Shown here: piece by piece, positions 45,927 to 54,891 of the stretch
Numbering within the stretch: the stretch's first letter is position 1
Layout of the letters: the number at the start of each line of letters is the position of its first letter
NCBI RefSeq assembly: GCF_003012745.1
Contig: NZ_PXYK01000001.1
Location: 186,001-250,000, forward strand
DNA: 64,000 nucleotides
Direction: 5' to 3'
Source of the DNA: Kumtagia ephedrae
Lineage (GTDB): Bacteria > Pseudomonadota > Alphaproteobacteria > Rhizobiales > Rhizobiaceae
Program-made: the position numbers and the translations under genes
The notes under the pieces: model-generated
The model's database searches: none
The model's input: only the letters and a program-made list of their open reading frames with translations
What the model was told of the DNA's origin: nothing

Positions 45927-46306
45927 CGGTCCGGGTCCTCGATTCCTCGGTCATTCTCGCAATCGTCTTCGGAGAGCGGGGACGCGAAGAGGCCGTCCGG
46001 CTGTCGAGAGGTGCGCTGATCAGCAGCGTCAACGTCGGGGAGATCGTGACCAAATGCCTGGAGAAGGCCGAATCTGAACAGGCCGCTCTCGATTACATGA
46101 AGAACAGCAACATAATCGTGGTCGGCTTCGACTTCGACGATGCCAGGCTGGCCGGGCAACTGAGCGCCCGCACGCCCAAAGGCGTCCTGTCACTCGGCGA
46201 TCGCGCCTGCCTCGTCACGGCGATCCGGGCCGGCGCCGCCGCCGTCACGGCAGACCGCATATGGGCGCAGCTCGATCTCCCCTGCCCTGTCGAGCTGATC
46301 CGCTAA
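45923..46306 (+). CDS. PIN-domain toxin (VapC-like)
   Basis: 127 residues with the acidic site of PIN RNases: VRVLDSSVILAIVFGE (first Asp), SSVNVGEIVTK (Glu), LSLGDRACLVTAI and TADRIWAQL (Asp). Appears intact. Its stop overlaps that of the convergent SMP-30 gene. The module lies in the segment separating ivd from mccB. Confidence 0.9.
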   Translation: MTVRVLDSSVILAIVFGERGREEAVRLSRGALISSVNVGEIVTKCLEKAESEQAALDYMKNSNIIVVGFDFDDARLAGQLSARTPKGVLSLGDRACLVTAIRAGAAAVTADRIWAQLDLPCPVELIR

Positions 46307-47226
46307 ACCTCCCAGGCGAGCGCGAGGCCAGTGTAGTTCGATGCCATCGCGATCAACTGCCCCCGGCCCGACAGCGTCGCATAGGCGGTCCGGCGGTCCG
46401 GCCCGCCGAAGCAGACATTGGTCGTCATCGGATCGCCCGTCATGATCTGTTCCAGCATGGCGCCGGCCGGGCTGATCACCGTGATGCAGCCGGTGGAGAG
46501 CGTCGCCACATGAATGTTGCCGGCCGCGTCGACGGCCAGGCTGTCGAGCCGCTGGTGGCCGGGCAGGCCGCAGACCAGCCGCCCGCCATGCGGCGCCAGG
46601 TTGGAATGGCGCGGCGCCAAGCCGGGCTCCCTCAGGTCGAAGGCCCAGAGCCGGCCGCCCTCCGTCTCGGCCACATAGACCGTGCCGCCGTCCGGCGACA
46701 GGCCGACGCCGTTCGGCATCAGCAGGGGATAGGCGACCTCGACGATGCGCGAGCCGTCCGCCAGCGCGTAATAGAGCCCGCCATTCATGCGGTGGCGCGG
46801 ATAAAGTTTGCCGAAATCGGTGAAATAGAAACCGCCGAGCCGGTCGAAGACGAGGTCGTTCGGCCCGACCAGCCGGTGCTCGCCGCAATGCGTGTAGAGG
46901 ACTTTTCGCTCGCCCGTCGTCGGGTCCAACCGCTCGATCCAGCCGCCGGCATAACCTTCCGGCACGCCGGGTTTCACACGGTTCAACCCCTCGATCTCCT
47001 GGAACAGGAAGCCGCCGTTGTTGCAGATGTAGAGGCAGTCGTCCGGACCGACCGCCAGGCCGTTCGGGCCGCCGTCGAGCTCCGCCACGATCGAGACTGC
47101 TCCACCCGCAGCCACTTTGGTGATCGTCCTGCGCTGGATTTCCACCAGCAGCACCGAGCCGTCGGAACAGGCGACGGGACCTTCCGGAAAGTGCAGCCCT
47201 TCGGCCAGGATGGTGTGGTCAGACAA
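46303..47226 (-). CDS. SMP-30/gluconolactonase family lactonase
   Basis: 307 residues, six-bladed propeller. Calcium and substrate residues occur in EGLHFPEGPV (Glu), GPNGLAVGPDD, LVGPNDLVFDRLGGFYFTDFG (Asn, Asp) and MPNGVGLSPDGGTVYVAE. It hydrolyses sugar or other lactones. The TTG at 47226 with GAGGGGGA upstream is preferred, since the long in-frame extension before it is not conserved-looking. No sugar genes adjoin it. Confidence 0.9.
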   Translation of the reverse strand: MSDHTILAEGLHFPEGPVACSDGSVLLVEIQRRTITKVAAGGAVSIVAELDGGPNGLAVGPDDCLYICNNGGFLFQEIEGLNRVKPGVPEGYAGGWIERLDPTTGERKVLYTHCGEHRLVGPNDLVFDRLGGFYFTDFGKLYPRHRMNGGLYYALADGSRIVEVAYPLLMPNGVGLSPDGGTVYVAETEGGRLWAFDLREPGLAPRHSNLAPHGGRLVCGLPGHQRLDSLAVDAAGNIHVATLSTGCITVISPAGAMLEQIMTGDPMTTNVCFGGPDRRTAYATLSGRGQLIAMASNYTGLALAWEV

Positions 47227-47434
47227 ATCGAATCCCCCTCTCGCCTCGGCGGTTCTTGGCGAGCCAGCTATAGCTTCGCCGTCTACCGGCAGTCGAGGGT
47301 GAAGCGCGGCCGGGTGTCCGCGCGCCGACGTCTTGGCGCGCGGACACTTCGTCGTACGAGGACGACCCCGCGCACCTTGGCCCAGTGCGCCAGCACCCAG
47401 CAGGAGGGATCGGCGAAATCTACCAGCCTCAGTC

Positions 47435-49630
47435 TCAGAACCTGATATCCGCGGCCGATCCCAGCTTCCGTTCCGTCGCCACCGCACCCTCGAACACCTC
47501 GCGCACGCCGCTGGCGGCCATCGGGTCGACATTGCGCAGCCCCTTGAAGTCGAGGCCGGTCAGTTCCTCGATGCGGCTGATGCGCACCTGCCTCAGGTCG
47601 AAGCGGCCGGGGTCGAAACGCTCGACGGCGAGGTTGGAGATGAGGTCGGCCTGGTGCAGTACGAAGCCGACGGCGCCCAGCCCGTCCTCCCGTGTCCGGT
47701 AGGCGATCACCTTCCAGAAGGCGCTGGGGATCAAAAGGCCGCGATGCGTGCGGTCGTCCTTGCCGAACACCGGGCCGTTGAAGATCGACAGGCGCTGCAG
47801 GTCGCGCTTGGCCTGGTCGGTGACGTGGTTCTCCAGCTCGCCCCACAGCCGGAGGTCCTGCGGCTGCGACAGCTTGCTCTGGTTGAAGACCTCGTGTTGC
47901 GGCGAGCAGTTGGTCCAATGGAAGGTGTCGTCGTTGGCGCGCTTGGCCTCGTCCGGCGTCACGCCCCAACCGGCGTCGTAGCGGCGGGTGAGGTGGCCGC
48001 GGTCGAGCGGATTGTTCTTGTAGAAGCGGTTGTCGGCCTGGAAGGCGGCGTCGATGCGCGGATCGATGAACCATTCGTCGTCGCCGCGCTCCTCCGTGTA
48101 GGGCGCCGCCGCATCGTAGTTGACCGCCGAGACGTAGGCCAGGCGGCGCTCGGCATTCATGATGACGCTGAAGTGGTGATATTTCAGCTCGAGCGAGCCG
48201 TCGGCCAGGACCGCCGGCCTGCCGTGGCGGCTGTCAACGACGTCGGGCATCGGAACGGACACGCCGAGGAAATCGCGATGGAAGCCCGGCCGGCCGGCAT
48301 AGTCGCGCTCGGGCCGCACCCGCTCGACCTCCGTGCCGGCCAGGCTCGCACTGACGGCGCGGCCGTCGCCGACCCGCACGGTGATGGTGACAGGCACGGT
48401 GATCGTCGCCTCGCCGGAGAGCAATCCGACCTGGTTTGCCGGTCCTTTTGGACCGTTATCGGGTTGGCTGTCGTCGGGCTGACCGTCGTTCGGCGGCAGA
48501 GGTCTGCGCCCGCCTTCCGGCCCCACAGGCCCCATCCGAACCGTGTCCGACCGGTCGAGCAGTTCCTTCAGCAGTCCGGCCATATGGGCAGGCACGTCCT
48601 TGCGACCCTTCAGGTGACGGATGATGCGGGAGATACGAATCCCTTCGTTGCCGACCCATTTGATCGCGTCGAGCGGCATGGAATCGTCCCAGACGCCGCC
48701 ATCCTTGGTCAGGTAATTGCCGTTGGCGTCCGTCGCCGGCACGCCCTGATGGTGCAGCGCGATTACCTCCCAGAGGTCATTGAAAACCGGCGAGCCTGAA
48801 GAACCGGGCTCGGTGTCGGCCAGATAGTGGGCGACGTGGTCAAGTTCGTCGGCGGGAAGGGCGCTGAGCTGGTTTTCGCGGATGACCACCTGCTTCGGGT
48901 CACCGAGGGGATGCTGGATGATATTGACCGGCTCCGTGACGAGGATCTTGCCCTCGGCGGCAATCAACGGACAGAAGCCGAAATCGGCCAGCCTGGCGGC
49001 GCCGACCGACGGTGCGGGGCTGACGGCCACCAGCGCGTAGTCCAAGCGTTTGTCGTTGAGAAAGAAAGTATCCGGATCCAGCCGGAAAGTCTGTACCTGC
49101 TTCTGGTGACCATTGAGGTCGTGCTGAAAGTCGAACTCGGCCACGCTCGCCGCCGCCCAGGCGGGTTCCTCAAGCACGTGTTCGTTGGTGAGCATCAGTG
49201 ACGGCGTCACCATGAAGCCGGTGCCGTAATACGCGTTGCCGTCGGTGTTCGTGGAGATCCGGGCCACCGAGCGGATTGCCGCCGACCCGAGATCAAAGAA
49301 TGCCGCCGCCAGAAAATCCTTGGTCGGGCCTATGACGCGCTCGACCAGACGCGCAGTGGCCTTCACAATCGGCTTTCCGATAGCCAGCTCATGCGCCCGC
49401 GCCGGTGCGGCCTGGCGCTCGGGAGCGATTTCCCGCAAGAGCGGGCGGTAAGTGCGGACCTGCTCGCGCAGCCTGTTGGCGCGCTTGACGATGCGCTCGG
49501 GCGTATCGATCTCGTTCAGCCGGCCCTCAGCCCTCGCGCGTGCCCGCTTGTCCCGCTCGCCCGCGCTTTCCTGCCAGTGCTTTGCGGCCTCATCGGCGCG
49601 CGAACGCGAAAAACGAAACTTTCTCTGCAT
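47435..49630 (-). CDS. Fusion of trypsin-like protease and DNA/RNA non-specific endonuclease
   Basis: 731 residues with no signal peptide. Order: charged helical N-terminus (1-70); helical linker; trypsin/V8-like protease at about 115-340 with His151 (LTNEHVLEE), Asp197 (RLDYALV) and Ser278 (TEPGSSGSPVFND); a Pro/Asp/Gly-rich linker at about 365-400; then a NucA-type nuclease at about 415-700 with DRGH (543-546), Asn574 and Asn583 (TFHWTNCSPQHEVFNQ). All catalytic residues are present. ATG 49630 has GGAGG five bases upstream. It is alone and divergent from mccB. Secreted nucleases of this family normally carry signal peptides, so a cytoplasmic fusion suggests a stress- or phage-triggered toxin (inference). 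Confidence 0.9.
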   Translation of the reverse strand: MQRKFRFSRSRADEAAKHWQESAGERDKRARARAEGRLNEIDTPERIVKRANRLREQVRTYRPLLREIAPERQAAPARAHELAIGKPIVKATARLVERVIGPTKDFLAAAFFDLGSAAIRSVARISTNTDGNAYYGTGFMVTPSLMLTNEHVLEEPAWAAASVAEFDFQHDLNGHQKQVQTFRLDPDTFFLNDKRLDYALVAVSPAPSVGAARLADFGFCPLIAAEGKILVTEPVNIIQHPLGDPKQVVIRENQLSALPADELDHVAHYLADTEPGSSGSPVFNDLWEVIALHHQGVPATDANGNYLTKDGGVWDDSMPLDAIKWVGNEGIRISRIIRHLKGRKDVPAHMAGLLKELLDRSDTVRMGPVGPEGGRRPLPPNDGQPDDSQPDNGPKGPANQVGLLSGEATITVPVTITVRVGDGRAVSASLAGTEVERVRPERDYAGRPGFHRDFLGVSVPMPDVVDSRHGRPAVLADGSLELKYHHFSVIMNAERRLAYVSAVNYDAAAPYTEERGDDEWFIDPRIDAAFQADNRFYKNNPLDRGHLTRRYDAGWGVTPDEAKRANDDTFHWTNCSPQHEVFNQSKLSQPQDLRLWGELENHVTDQAKRDLQRLSIFNGPVFGKDDRTHRGLLIPSAFWKVIAYRTREDGLGAVGFVLHQADLISNLAVERFDPGRFDLRQVRISRIEELTGLDFKGLRNVDPMAASGVREVFEGAVATERKLGSAADIRF

Positions 49631-49663
49631 TGCCACCTCCCCTTTGCCGATTCTTATCTTGTC

Positions 49664-49687
49664 ATCTTCACATGAAGATCACATGAA
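49664..49687. promoter_or_regulatory. Palindrome and direct repeat upstream of the protease-nuclease
   Basis: ATCTTCA-CA-TGAAGAT (49664-49679) is a perfect palindrome, and CACATGAA occurs twice (49669-49676, 49680-49687) one helix turn apart. They lie 34-57 bases before the protease-nuclease ATG, where an operator would sit. Confidence 0.5.
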
Positions 49688-49697
49688 ATCGCAAAAG

Positions 49698-49749
49698 TTG
49701 CAATAACTATGAATTATTACATTATATGCTCGTACAACGTGTAATAATT
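49698..49749 (+). promoter_or_regulatory. mccB promoter with overlapping 10-bp inverted repeat
   Basis: TTGCAA and TTATAT with an 18-base spacer form a plausible sigma-70 promoter, in an AT-rich island. AATTATTACA (49712-49721) and TGTAATAATT (49740-49749) are exact complements, flanking the -10 box. A repressor bound there would block mccB transcription. Confidence 0.55.
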
Positions 49750-49878
49750 ACAACCTGCACCTGCCGAACCGGCTCTCAAGCTTCTGCATTCCGGCCGACC
49801 GCGGCAGCGGGACGCCGCTGTTGCCCAGCCCCTCCCCCGCCGTGTAAGCATCTGAGGCCCCGACTTCAGAGAGCCGCC

Positions 49879-51486
49879 ATGCCCGTCATAAGATCGCAAA
49901 TCTCTCCCGGTTCCGAGGCTTTCCGTGCCAATGCGGCCCGCATGCAGGCGCTGGTCGCCGATGTTTCAGAGAAAGCCGCGACGGTGCAGCGCGGCGGCTC
50001 CGAGGAAGCGCGCCAGCGCCATGTCGGCCGCGGAAAGCTGCTGCCGCGCGAGCGGCTGGCGCAACTGCTCGACCCCGGCTCGCCTTTCCTGGAGATCGGC
50101 CAGTTCGCCGCCTGGGATCTCTATGGCGGCGACATCGCCTCGGCCGGCCTGATCGCCGGGATCGGCCGCGTCGAAGGCACGGAGGTCATGGTCGTGGTCA
50201 ACGACGCCACCGTGAAGGGCGGCACCTACTATCCGCTCACGGTGAAGAAGCACCTGCGCGCCCAAGAGATAGCCCGCGAGAACGGGCTGCCCTGCGTCTA
50301 TCTCGTCGATTCCGGCGGCGCCAACCTGCCCAACCAGGACGAGGTCTTTCCTGACCGCGAGCATTTCGGCCGCATCTTCTACAACCAGGCGACGATGAGC
50401 GCGGCGGGCATCCCGCAGATCGCCTGCGTCATGGGCTCGTGCACGGCGGGCGGCGCCTATGTGCCGGCGATGTCGGACGAGGCGATCATCGTCAGGAACC
50501 AGGGCACGATCTTCCTGGGCGGCCCGCCGCTGGTCAAGGCGGCGACCGGCGAGGACGTGTCCGCCGAGGACCTCGGCGGCGCCGAGGTCCATGCGAAGCT
50601 CTCGGGCGTGGCCGACCATTACGCGCTCGACGACGGGCACGCGCTGGCGATCGCCCGGCGCATCGTCAGAAACCTCAACCGGACGAAGAGCGCGGGCCTC
50701 GCCCTGCGGGAGCCGAGGCCGCCGCTGCACGATCCCGAAGAGCTCTACGGCATCATCCCCGACGACACGCGAAAGCCCTATGACGTGCGCGAGGTGATCG
50801 CCCGCATCGTCGACGGCTCCGAGCTAGACGAGTTCAAGCAGACCTACGGCACGACGCTGGTCACCGGCTTCGCCCATCTGCACGGCATGCCGGTCGGCAT
50901 CATCGCCAACAATGGCGTGCTGTTTTCCGAGAGCGCGCTCAAGGGCGCGCATTTCATCGAGCTGTGCTGCCAGCGCAAGATTCCGCTGATCTTCCTGCAA
51001 AACATCACCGGCTTCATGGTGGGGCGCAAATACGAGGCCGGCGGCATCGCCAAGGACGGCGCGAAGCTGGTGACGGCGGTGGCGACGGCGCGGGTGCCGA
51101 AGCTCACCATGATCATCGGCGGCTCCTTCGGCGCCGGCAATTACGGCATGTGCGGCCGCGCCTATTCGCCCCGCTTCCTGTGGATGTGGCCGAACGCCCG
51201 CATCTCGGTGATGGGCGGCGAGCAGGCGGCAACCGTCCTGGCGCTGGTCAAGCGCGAGGGCATCGAGCGCAAGGGCGGCGCCTGGAGCGCCGAGGAGGAA
51301 GCCGCCTTCCGCGCGCCTATCCTCGAAAAATACGAGCGCGAGGGCCACCCGCTCTATTCCTCGGCGCGGCTGTGGGACGACGGCATCATCGACCCGGCGA
51401 AAAGCCGCGAGGTGCTGGCGCTCAGCCTTTCCGCGGCGCTCAACGCGCCCGTGGAGGACACGAAGTTCGGCGTGTTCAGGATGTGA
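49879..51486 (+). CDS. mccB: Methylcrotonyl-CoA carboxylase carboxyltransferase (beta) subunit
   Basis: 535 residues of the acyl-CoA carboxyltransferase family. Carboxylates 3-methylcrotonyl-CoA from leucine. Typical segments: [55 protein letters not shown] and [18 protein letters not shown]. The ATG is the start of the conserved sequence. The biotin-carrying alpha subunit (mccA) does not follow as it usually does, so it must lie elsewhere. Confidence 0.95.
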   Translation: MPVIRSQISPGSEAFRANAARMQALVADVSEKAATVQRGGSEEARQRHVGRGKLLPRERLAQLLDPGSPFLEIGQFAAWDLYGGDIASAGLIAGIGRVEGTEVMVVVNDATVKGGTYYPLTVKKHLRAQEIARENGLPCVYLVDSGGANLPNQDEVFPDREHFGRIFYNQATMSAAGIPQIACVMGSCTAGGAYVPAMSDEAIIVRNQGTIFLGGPPLVKAATGEDVSAEDLGGAEVHAKLSGVADHYALDDGHALAIARRIVRNLNRTKSAGLALREPRPPLHDPEELYGIIPDDTRKPYDVREVIARIVDGSELDEFKQTYGTTLVTGFAHLHGMPVGIIANNGVLFSESALKGAHFIELCCQRKIPLIFLQNITGFMVGRKYEAGGIAKDGAKLVTAVATARVPKLTMIIGGSFGAGNYGMCGRAYSPRFLWMWPNARISVMGGEQAATVLALVKREGIERKGGAWSAEEEAAFRAPILEKYEREGHPLYSSARLWDDGIIDPAKSREVLALSLSAALNAPVEDTKFGVFRM

Positions 51487-51566
51487 TGATTATTGTTTCC
51501 GAGGGCTTTCAAAGCGCTCGTGTTTTTGCAAAAGAATTGGGCTCGATGCTTTGGGGGGAGCGTAGA

Positions 51567-52643
51567 TTGAGCCGCTGGTTTGTCTGCTTTGCAGTTTTTC
51601 TGCAGTTGATGGGCCTGGGCGCGTTATCCGCCCGGGCTCAAGGTGCTACCGAGCCGGTCGCAAACCCGGAGCTTGGGATAACCCTGCCGCCGGAAATCGC
51701 CCGCAGGCCGGCGGTTTCACGCGAACTTCGGGCGCTTTCGCGCGAAAAATGCGACCGCCAGGCGATCTACAGACTTTCCAAGGAACTCGAGGACGAGAGC
51801 TATCGGCGTGAAGCGGCCGAAAGCCTGGTGGCCTTCTCGACGAATTGCGGCGGATACGGCGAGGCGCTGCGGCGGGCAATCAACTTGTTGCTGGACCTCT
51901 CCGACTATCAGCGGGCGGTCGAGCTTGCCACCGAGCTGATCGACATGGAGCCGAACGGCGACAACGGCTATTATCTGCGCGCCCTGGCTTACGACCGCAA
52001 CAACCGATGCGAACAGGCCATCGCCGACTACTCGTCCGCCGTGGAGCTGTTCGGCGACAAGGAGAAAATTTCCAGCGTCGGCTATGAGAGCATGTCGCGC
52101 TGCTATGAGCAGCTCGGCCAATATTGCGACGCCATGCTGCCCATCGAGAACTGGGTCGCCATCGATCCGGAGCAGCACGACAACGACCAAACGCGAGCAA
52201 TTCTGCGGCGGCTGAGCAACAAAGGTAAGTGCGCGCAGGCAAGCACGGGGGTCAAGGAAGAGAAGATCCGCCGCAAGGGTTCCGACGTCATCACGGTCGA
52301 GGGCCAGGTCAACGGCGTTCGGGGCACGTTCATAGTCGATACCGGCGCATCCTTCGTCACGATCAAGAAGTCTTTTGCCGAAAGAGCGGACCTCAAGATT
52401 TCGGAAGGACAGAAGATACGGCTCAATACGGCAAACGGTGCCGTCGACGGCTATCTGACCCGGGCCAAGACAGTGAAGCTGCGTTCGCTGGAATCGCGCA
52501 GAGTGCAGGTGGTGATCCAGTCCGACGGCGAGGACGATTTCGGCGACGGAGTGGATGGCCTGATCGGCATGAGCTTTCTGTCGCGCTTCGACGTTGTCCT
52601 GGAAAGGAAGATGCTGCGCATACGGCCGCGAGAGGTGCAGTAA
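51567..52643 (+). CDS. Exported TPR protein with retropepsin-like aspartic protease domain
   Basis: 358 residues. Signal peptide (RWFVCFAVFLQLMGLGALSA, cleavage after ARA), then a tetratricopeptide section at about 70-205 (YYLRALAYDRNNRCEQAIAD), then a clan AA protease domain: FIVDTGASFVTI with catalytic Asp258 and the flap-side GLIGMSFLSRFDVVLE. The TTG at 51567 is selected because GGGGGAG is six bases upstream and the signal peptide starts there; an in-frame ATG at 51486 overlapping the mccB stop is the alternative. Periplasmic; substrate unknown. Confidence 0.85.
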   Translation: MSRWFVCFAVFLQLMGLGALSARAQGATEPVANPELGITLPPEIARRPAVSRELRALSREKCDRQAIYRLSKELEDESYRREAAESLVAFSTNCGGYGEALRRAINLLLDLSDYQRAVELATELIDMEPNGDNGYYLRALAYDRNNRCEQAIADYSSAVELFGDKEKISSVGYESMSRCYEQLGQYCDAMLPIENWVAIDPEQHDNDQTRAILRRLSNKGKCAQASTGVKEEKIRRKGSDVITVEGQVNGVRGTFIVDTGASFVTIKKSFAERADLKISEGQKIRLNTANGAVDGYLTRAKTVKLRSLESRRVQVVIQSDGEDDFGDGVDGLIGMSFLSRFDVVLERKMLRIRPREVQ

Positions 52644-52857
52644 GGACCGGCTGGATCGCTGCGGAAACGCCGCCCGCCCTCGACGTCCGGCCGGCCATCC
52701 CCTTCCGTTTTTCGGCCCGCAAACCAACCGCCCGGGCGATCGACGGCCGCAAAGCAAAATTTAACCATATTTGTCCATCCTTTCTCGATCGCTCGTTCAA
52801 GATGGGGACAATCCGGAAGTCACGCAGCCGCGGTCGCGCGCCGACCCGAGGACATTT

Positions 52858-54210
52858 GTGGGATTGCCGGATTGCTACGCGTTTGTGAGTAAAGTCGTTC
52901 GTACACAGTCTTTGCGCCGCTTGTTGCGCCCGCTCCTGATCACGTCCTTCGGCGCTGTCCTTGCCGGGGCGACGGTGTGGTCGGCGGCCGGCATGGTCGC
53001 GATGAGCGGCCCGTTCGCGCTGGGTTCGAGCCAGTTCCTGCCCAGGCCGCATGGCCTCGACATGAGACAGGCGCGGCTGCCGGGTGAGCAGGCGAGACCC
53101 GGCACCGCGGCGCGGCTCGCGGCGGCCAAGGCGCCGCCGGTCGTGGCCGCGAGCTATTCCGCCGGCGGGAAGTCCGCCCGCCTGGCGCTCGAGGGTGCCG
53201 ATGCGAGCGACAGTGCGGCCCGCTTCGACGCCGCCGTGAAGCAAGCGGGCCTGACCTCCGAAAAACTCGCCAGCCTTTTCCCCCGTTCCGGCTCAACCAA
53301 GTCGAGCCGGCCATCGGCGAAAGCCGGCGGGCCCGCGCCCGAGCGGTTCGCGGCGCCGCCGACCGTCGCGGCCGATCGGCCGCCAACGCTGCTGGCCTAT
53401 GCCGACCCGTCGCCGACCGGAGCGGGTGCCGCCTTGTCGGCCCTGCTGACACCGCCTGCCGGCGAGGACCTCGCATCGCAGGATCCGGACCTCGACACGG
53501 ACGACATGGTCATCCTGCCGGACTACGAGAACACGCCGCCCGACGGTCCGCTGCCGCAGCTTCGTCCGCGCGGCGAGCGCAAGCCCGTCGTGGAGACGGA
53601 GCAGCCCGAGGGCCGTCGCGGCGAAGAGGCGGCGGCACCCAGGACCGGCGAGCCGCGGAAGGCCAATGAACGCGAGACGGCAAAGCCGCAAAAGCTCGCT
53701 TATGCGCGGCCGAGCAATCCGACTGAGAAGAAGTCCAACGGCACGTTCGGCCAGACGCTGCGCAACCTGTTCGGCGGCGGGACCCGGGCGGGCAACGGCG
53801 TGGCCGTCTACGACATCAGCGCCGCGAAGGTCTACATGCCTGACGGCAGCGTTCTGGAGGCCCATTCCGGCATCGGCAAGATGGCCGACAATCCGCGCTA
53901 TGTGCATGTCAAGATGAACGGCCCGACGCCGCCGCACACCTACAATCTCAGGATGCGGGAAAAGCGCTTCCACGGCGTCGAGGCGATCCGCATGCTGCCG
54001 GTCGACGGCAAGAACAAGCACGGCCGCGACGGTTTTCTCACCCACAGCTACCTGCTGCGCGGCGGACGGGCGGAATCGCACGGCTGCGTCGCCTTCAAGG
54101 ACTACAACCGCTTCCTCAACGCCTTCAAGCAGGGCAAGGTCAGGCAGCTCGTCGTGGTGCCCAGCGGCGGCCGGGCGACCATGGTCGCCTCCAACGGCAG
54201 GAGTACCTGA
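52858..54210 (+). CDS. Membrane-anchored DUF2778 protein (L,D-transpeptidase-like)
   Basis: About 450 residues. One membrane helix near residues 25-50 (LLITSFGAVLAGATVWSAAG), a long Pro/Ala-rich periplasmic stretch, and a C-terminal DUF2778 domain at about 320-435: YDISAAKVYMPDGSVLEAHS, PTPPHTYNLRMREKRFHGVE, and the catalytic-looking THSYLL...SHGCVAFKDY with His and Cys. Related to Tlde1-type peptidoglycan-active enzymes, although the rhizobial members look like housekeeping envelope proteins. GTG 52858 after GAGGAC is preferred over ATG 52771. An AT-rich promoter zone lies near 52755-52790. Confidence 0.83.
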   Translation: MGLPDCYAFVSKVVRTQSLRRLLRPLLITSFGAVLAGATVWSAAGMVAMSGPFALGSSQFLPRPHGLDMRQARLPGEQARPGTAARLAAAKAPPVVAASYSAGGKSARLALEGADASDSAARFDAAVKQAGLTSEKLASLFPRSGSTKSSRPSAKAGGPAPERFAAPPTVAADRPPTLLAYADPSPTGAGAALSALLTPPAGEDLASQDPDLDTDDMVILPDYENTPPDGPLPQLRPRGERKPVVETEQPEGRRGEEAAAPRTGEPRKANERETAKPQKLAYARPSNPTEKKSNGTFGQTLRNLFGGGTRAGNGVAVYDISAAKVYMPDGSVLEAHSGIGKMADNPRYVHVKMNGPTPPHTYNLRMREKRFHGVEAIRMLPVDGKNKHGRDGFLTHSYLLRGGRAESHGCVAFKDYNRFLNAFKQGKVRQLVVVPSGGRATMVASNGRST

Positions 54211-54340
54211 CCGGCCTGCCGGTGCGGGAAACGCGCCGTCGGCCGGCACGACCGGACCACTCCCTTGCGATAACGCCCGCCGCGTAGCGGGGCTCGGATC
54301 TCGACTGCGGCGGCCGCTTGAAATCCGGGAAAATGCCCCC

Positions 54341-54775
54341 CTATCCCTCGACCGGCCCATCCGGTCCTGGATCGCCCCCGGATGCCGCGATCTTCAGCCT
54401 GGCGAGATAGTGGTTCCAGCCCTTCTGGTGGCTGGCGCGCTCGTTCTCGTCCGGCAGCCCGCTGTGGGTGAAGCGCACCAGCGTGCCGCCGTCCTTCTCG
54501 ACGAGGTCGATCTCGACCAGGCTCGATCCGGGGGGCATGTTGTCGCGCTCTTCCCAGCCGAAGCTGTAGGCGAGGCGATGGACGGGGATCACTTCGGTAA
54601 ACTCGCCGCGGGCGACATGCTTGCCGCCGACATCGACGAGATAGATGCCGCCGGGATGCGGCTCCGTCGTGGCGGGGCCGATCCAGCGCATGATCTTGTC
54701 GGGATCGGTCAGGAAGGCGAAAACCGTCGCCTGCGGGGCCGCGATCTGGATTTCGGTGCGCAGCGTCTCCGTCAT
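54341..54775 (-). CDS. SRPBCC/AHSA1 family protein
   Basis: 144 residues of the START-like AHSA1 group: LRTEIQIAAPQATVFAFLTD, KIMRWIGPATTEPHPGGIY and TLVRFTHSGLPDENERASHQ then GWNHYLARLK. Such proteins bind hydrophobic ligands; many accompany ArsR regulators, but none is adjacent. ATG 54775 is selected as the usual MTETL-type start. Confidence 0.87.
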   Translation of the reverse strand: MTETLRTEIQIAAPQATVFAFLTDPDKIMRWIGPATTEPHPGGIYLVDVGGKHVARGEFTEVIPVHRLAYSFGWEERDNMPPGSSLVEIDLVEKDGGTLVRFTHSGLPDENERASHQKGWNHYLARLKIAASGGDPGPDGPVEG

Positions 54776-54891
54776 CGGCCATCTCCCCGTCCCGGCGCGC
54801 AACGGCGCCCGGTACCGCCACAATGTAGTCCAGCGCGAGCCGGAGACAAGAAAGCTGCCAAGTCCTCATGACAGGAGCCTGACAGCATTGC

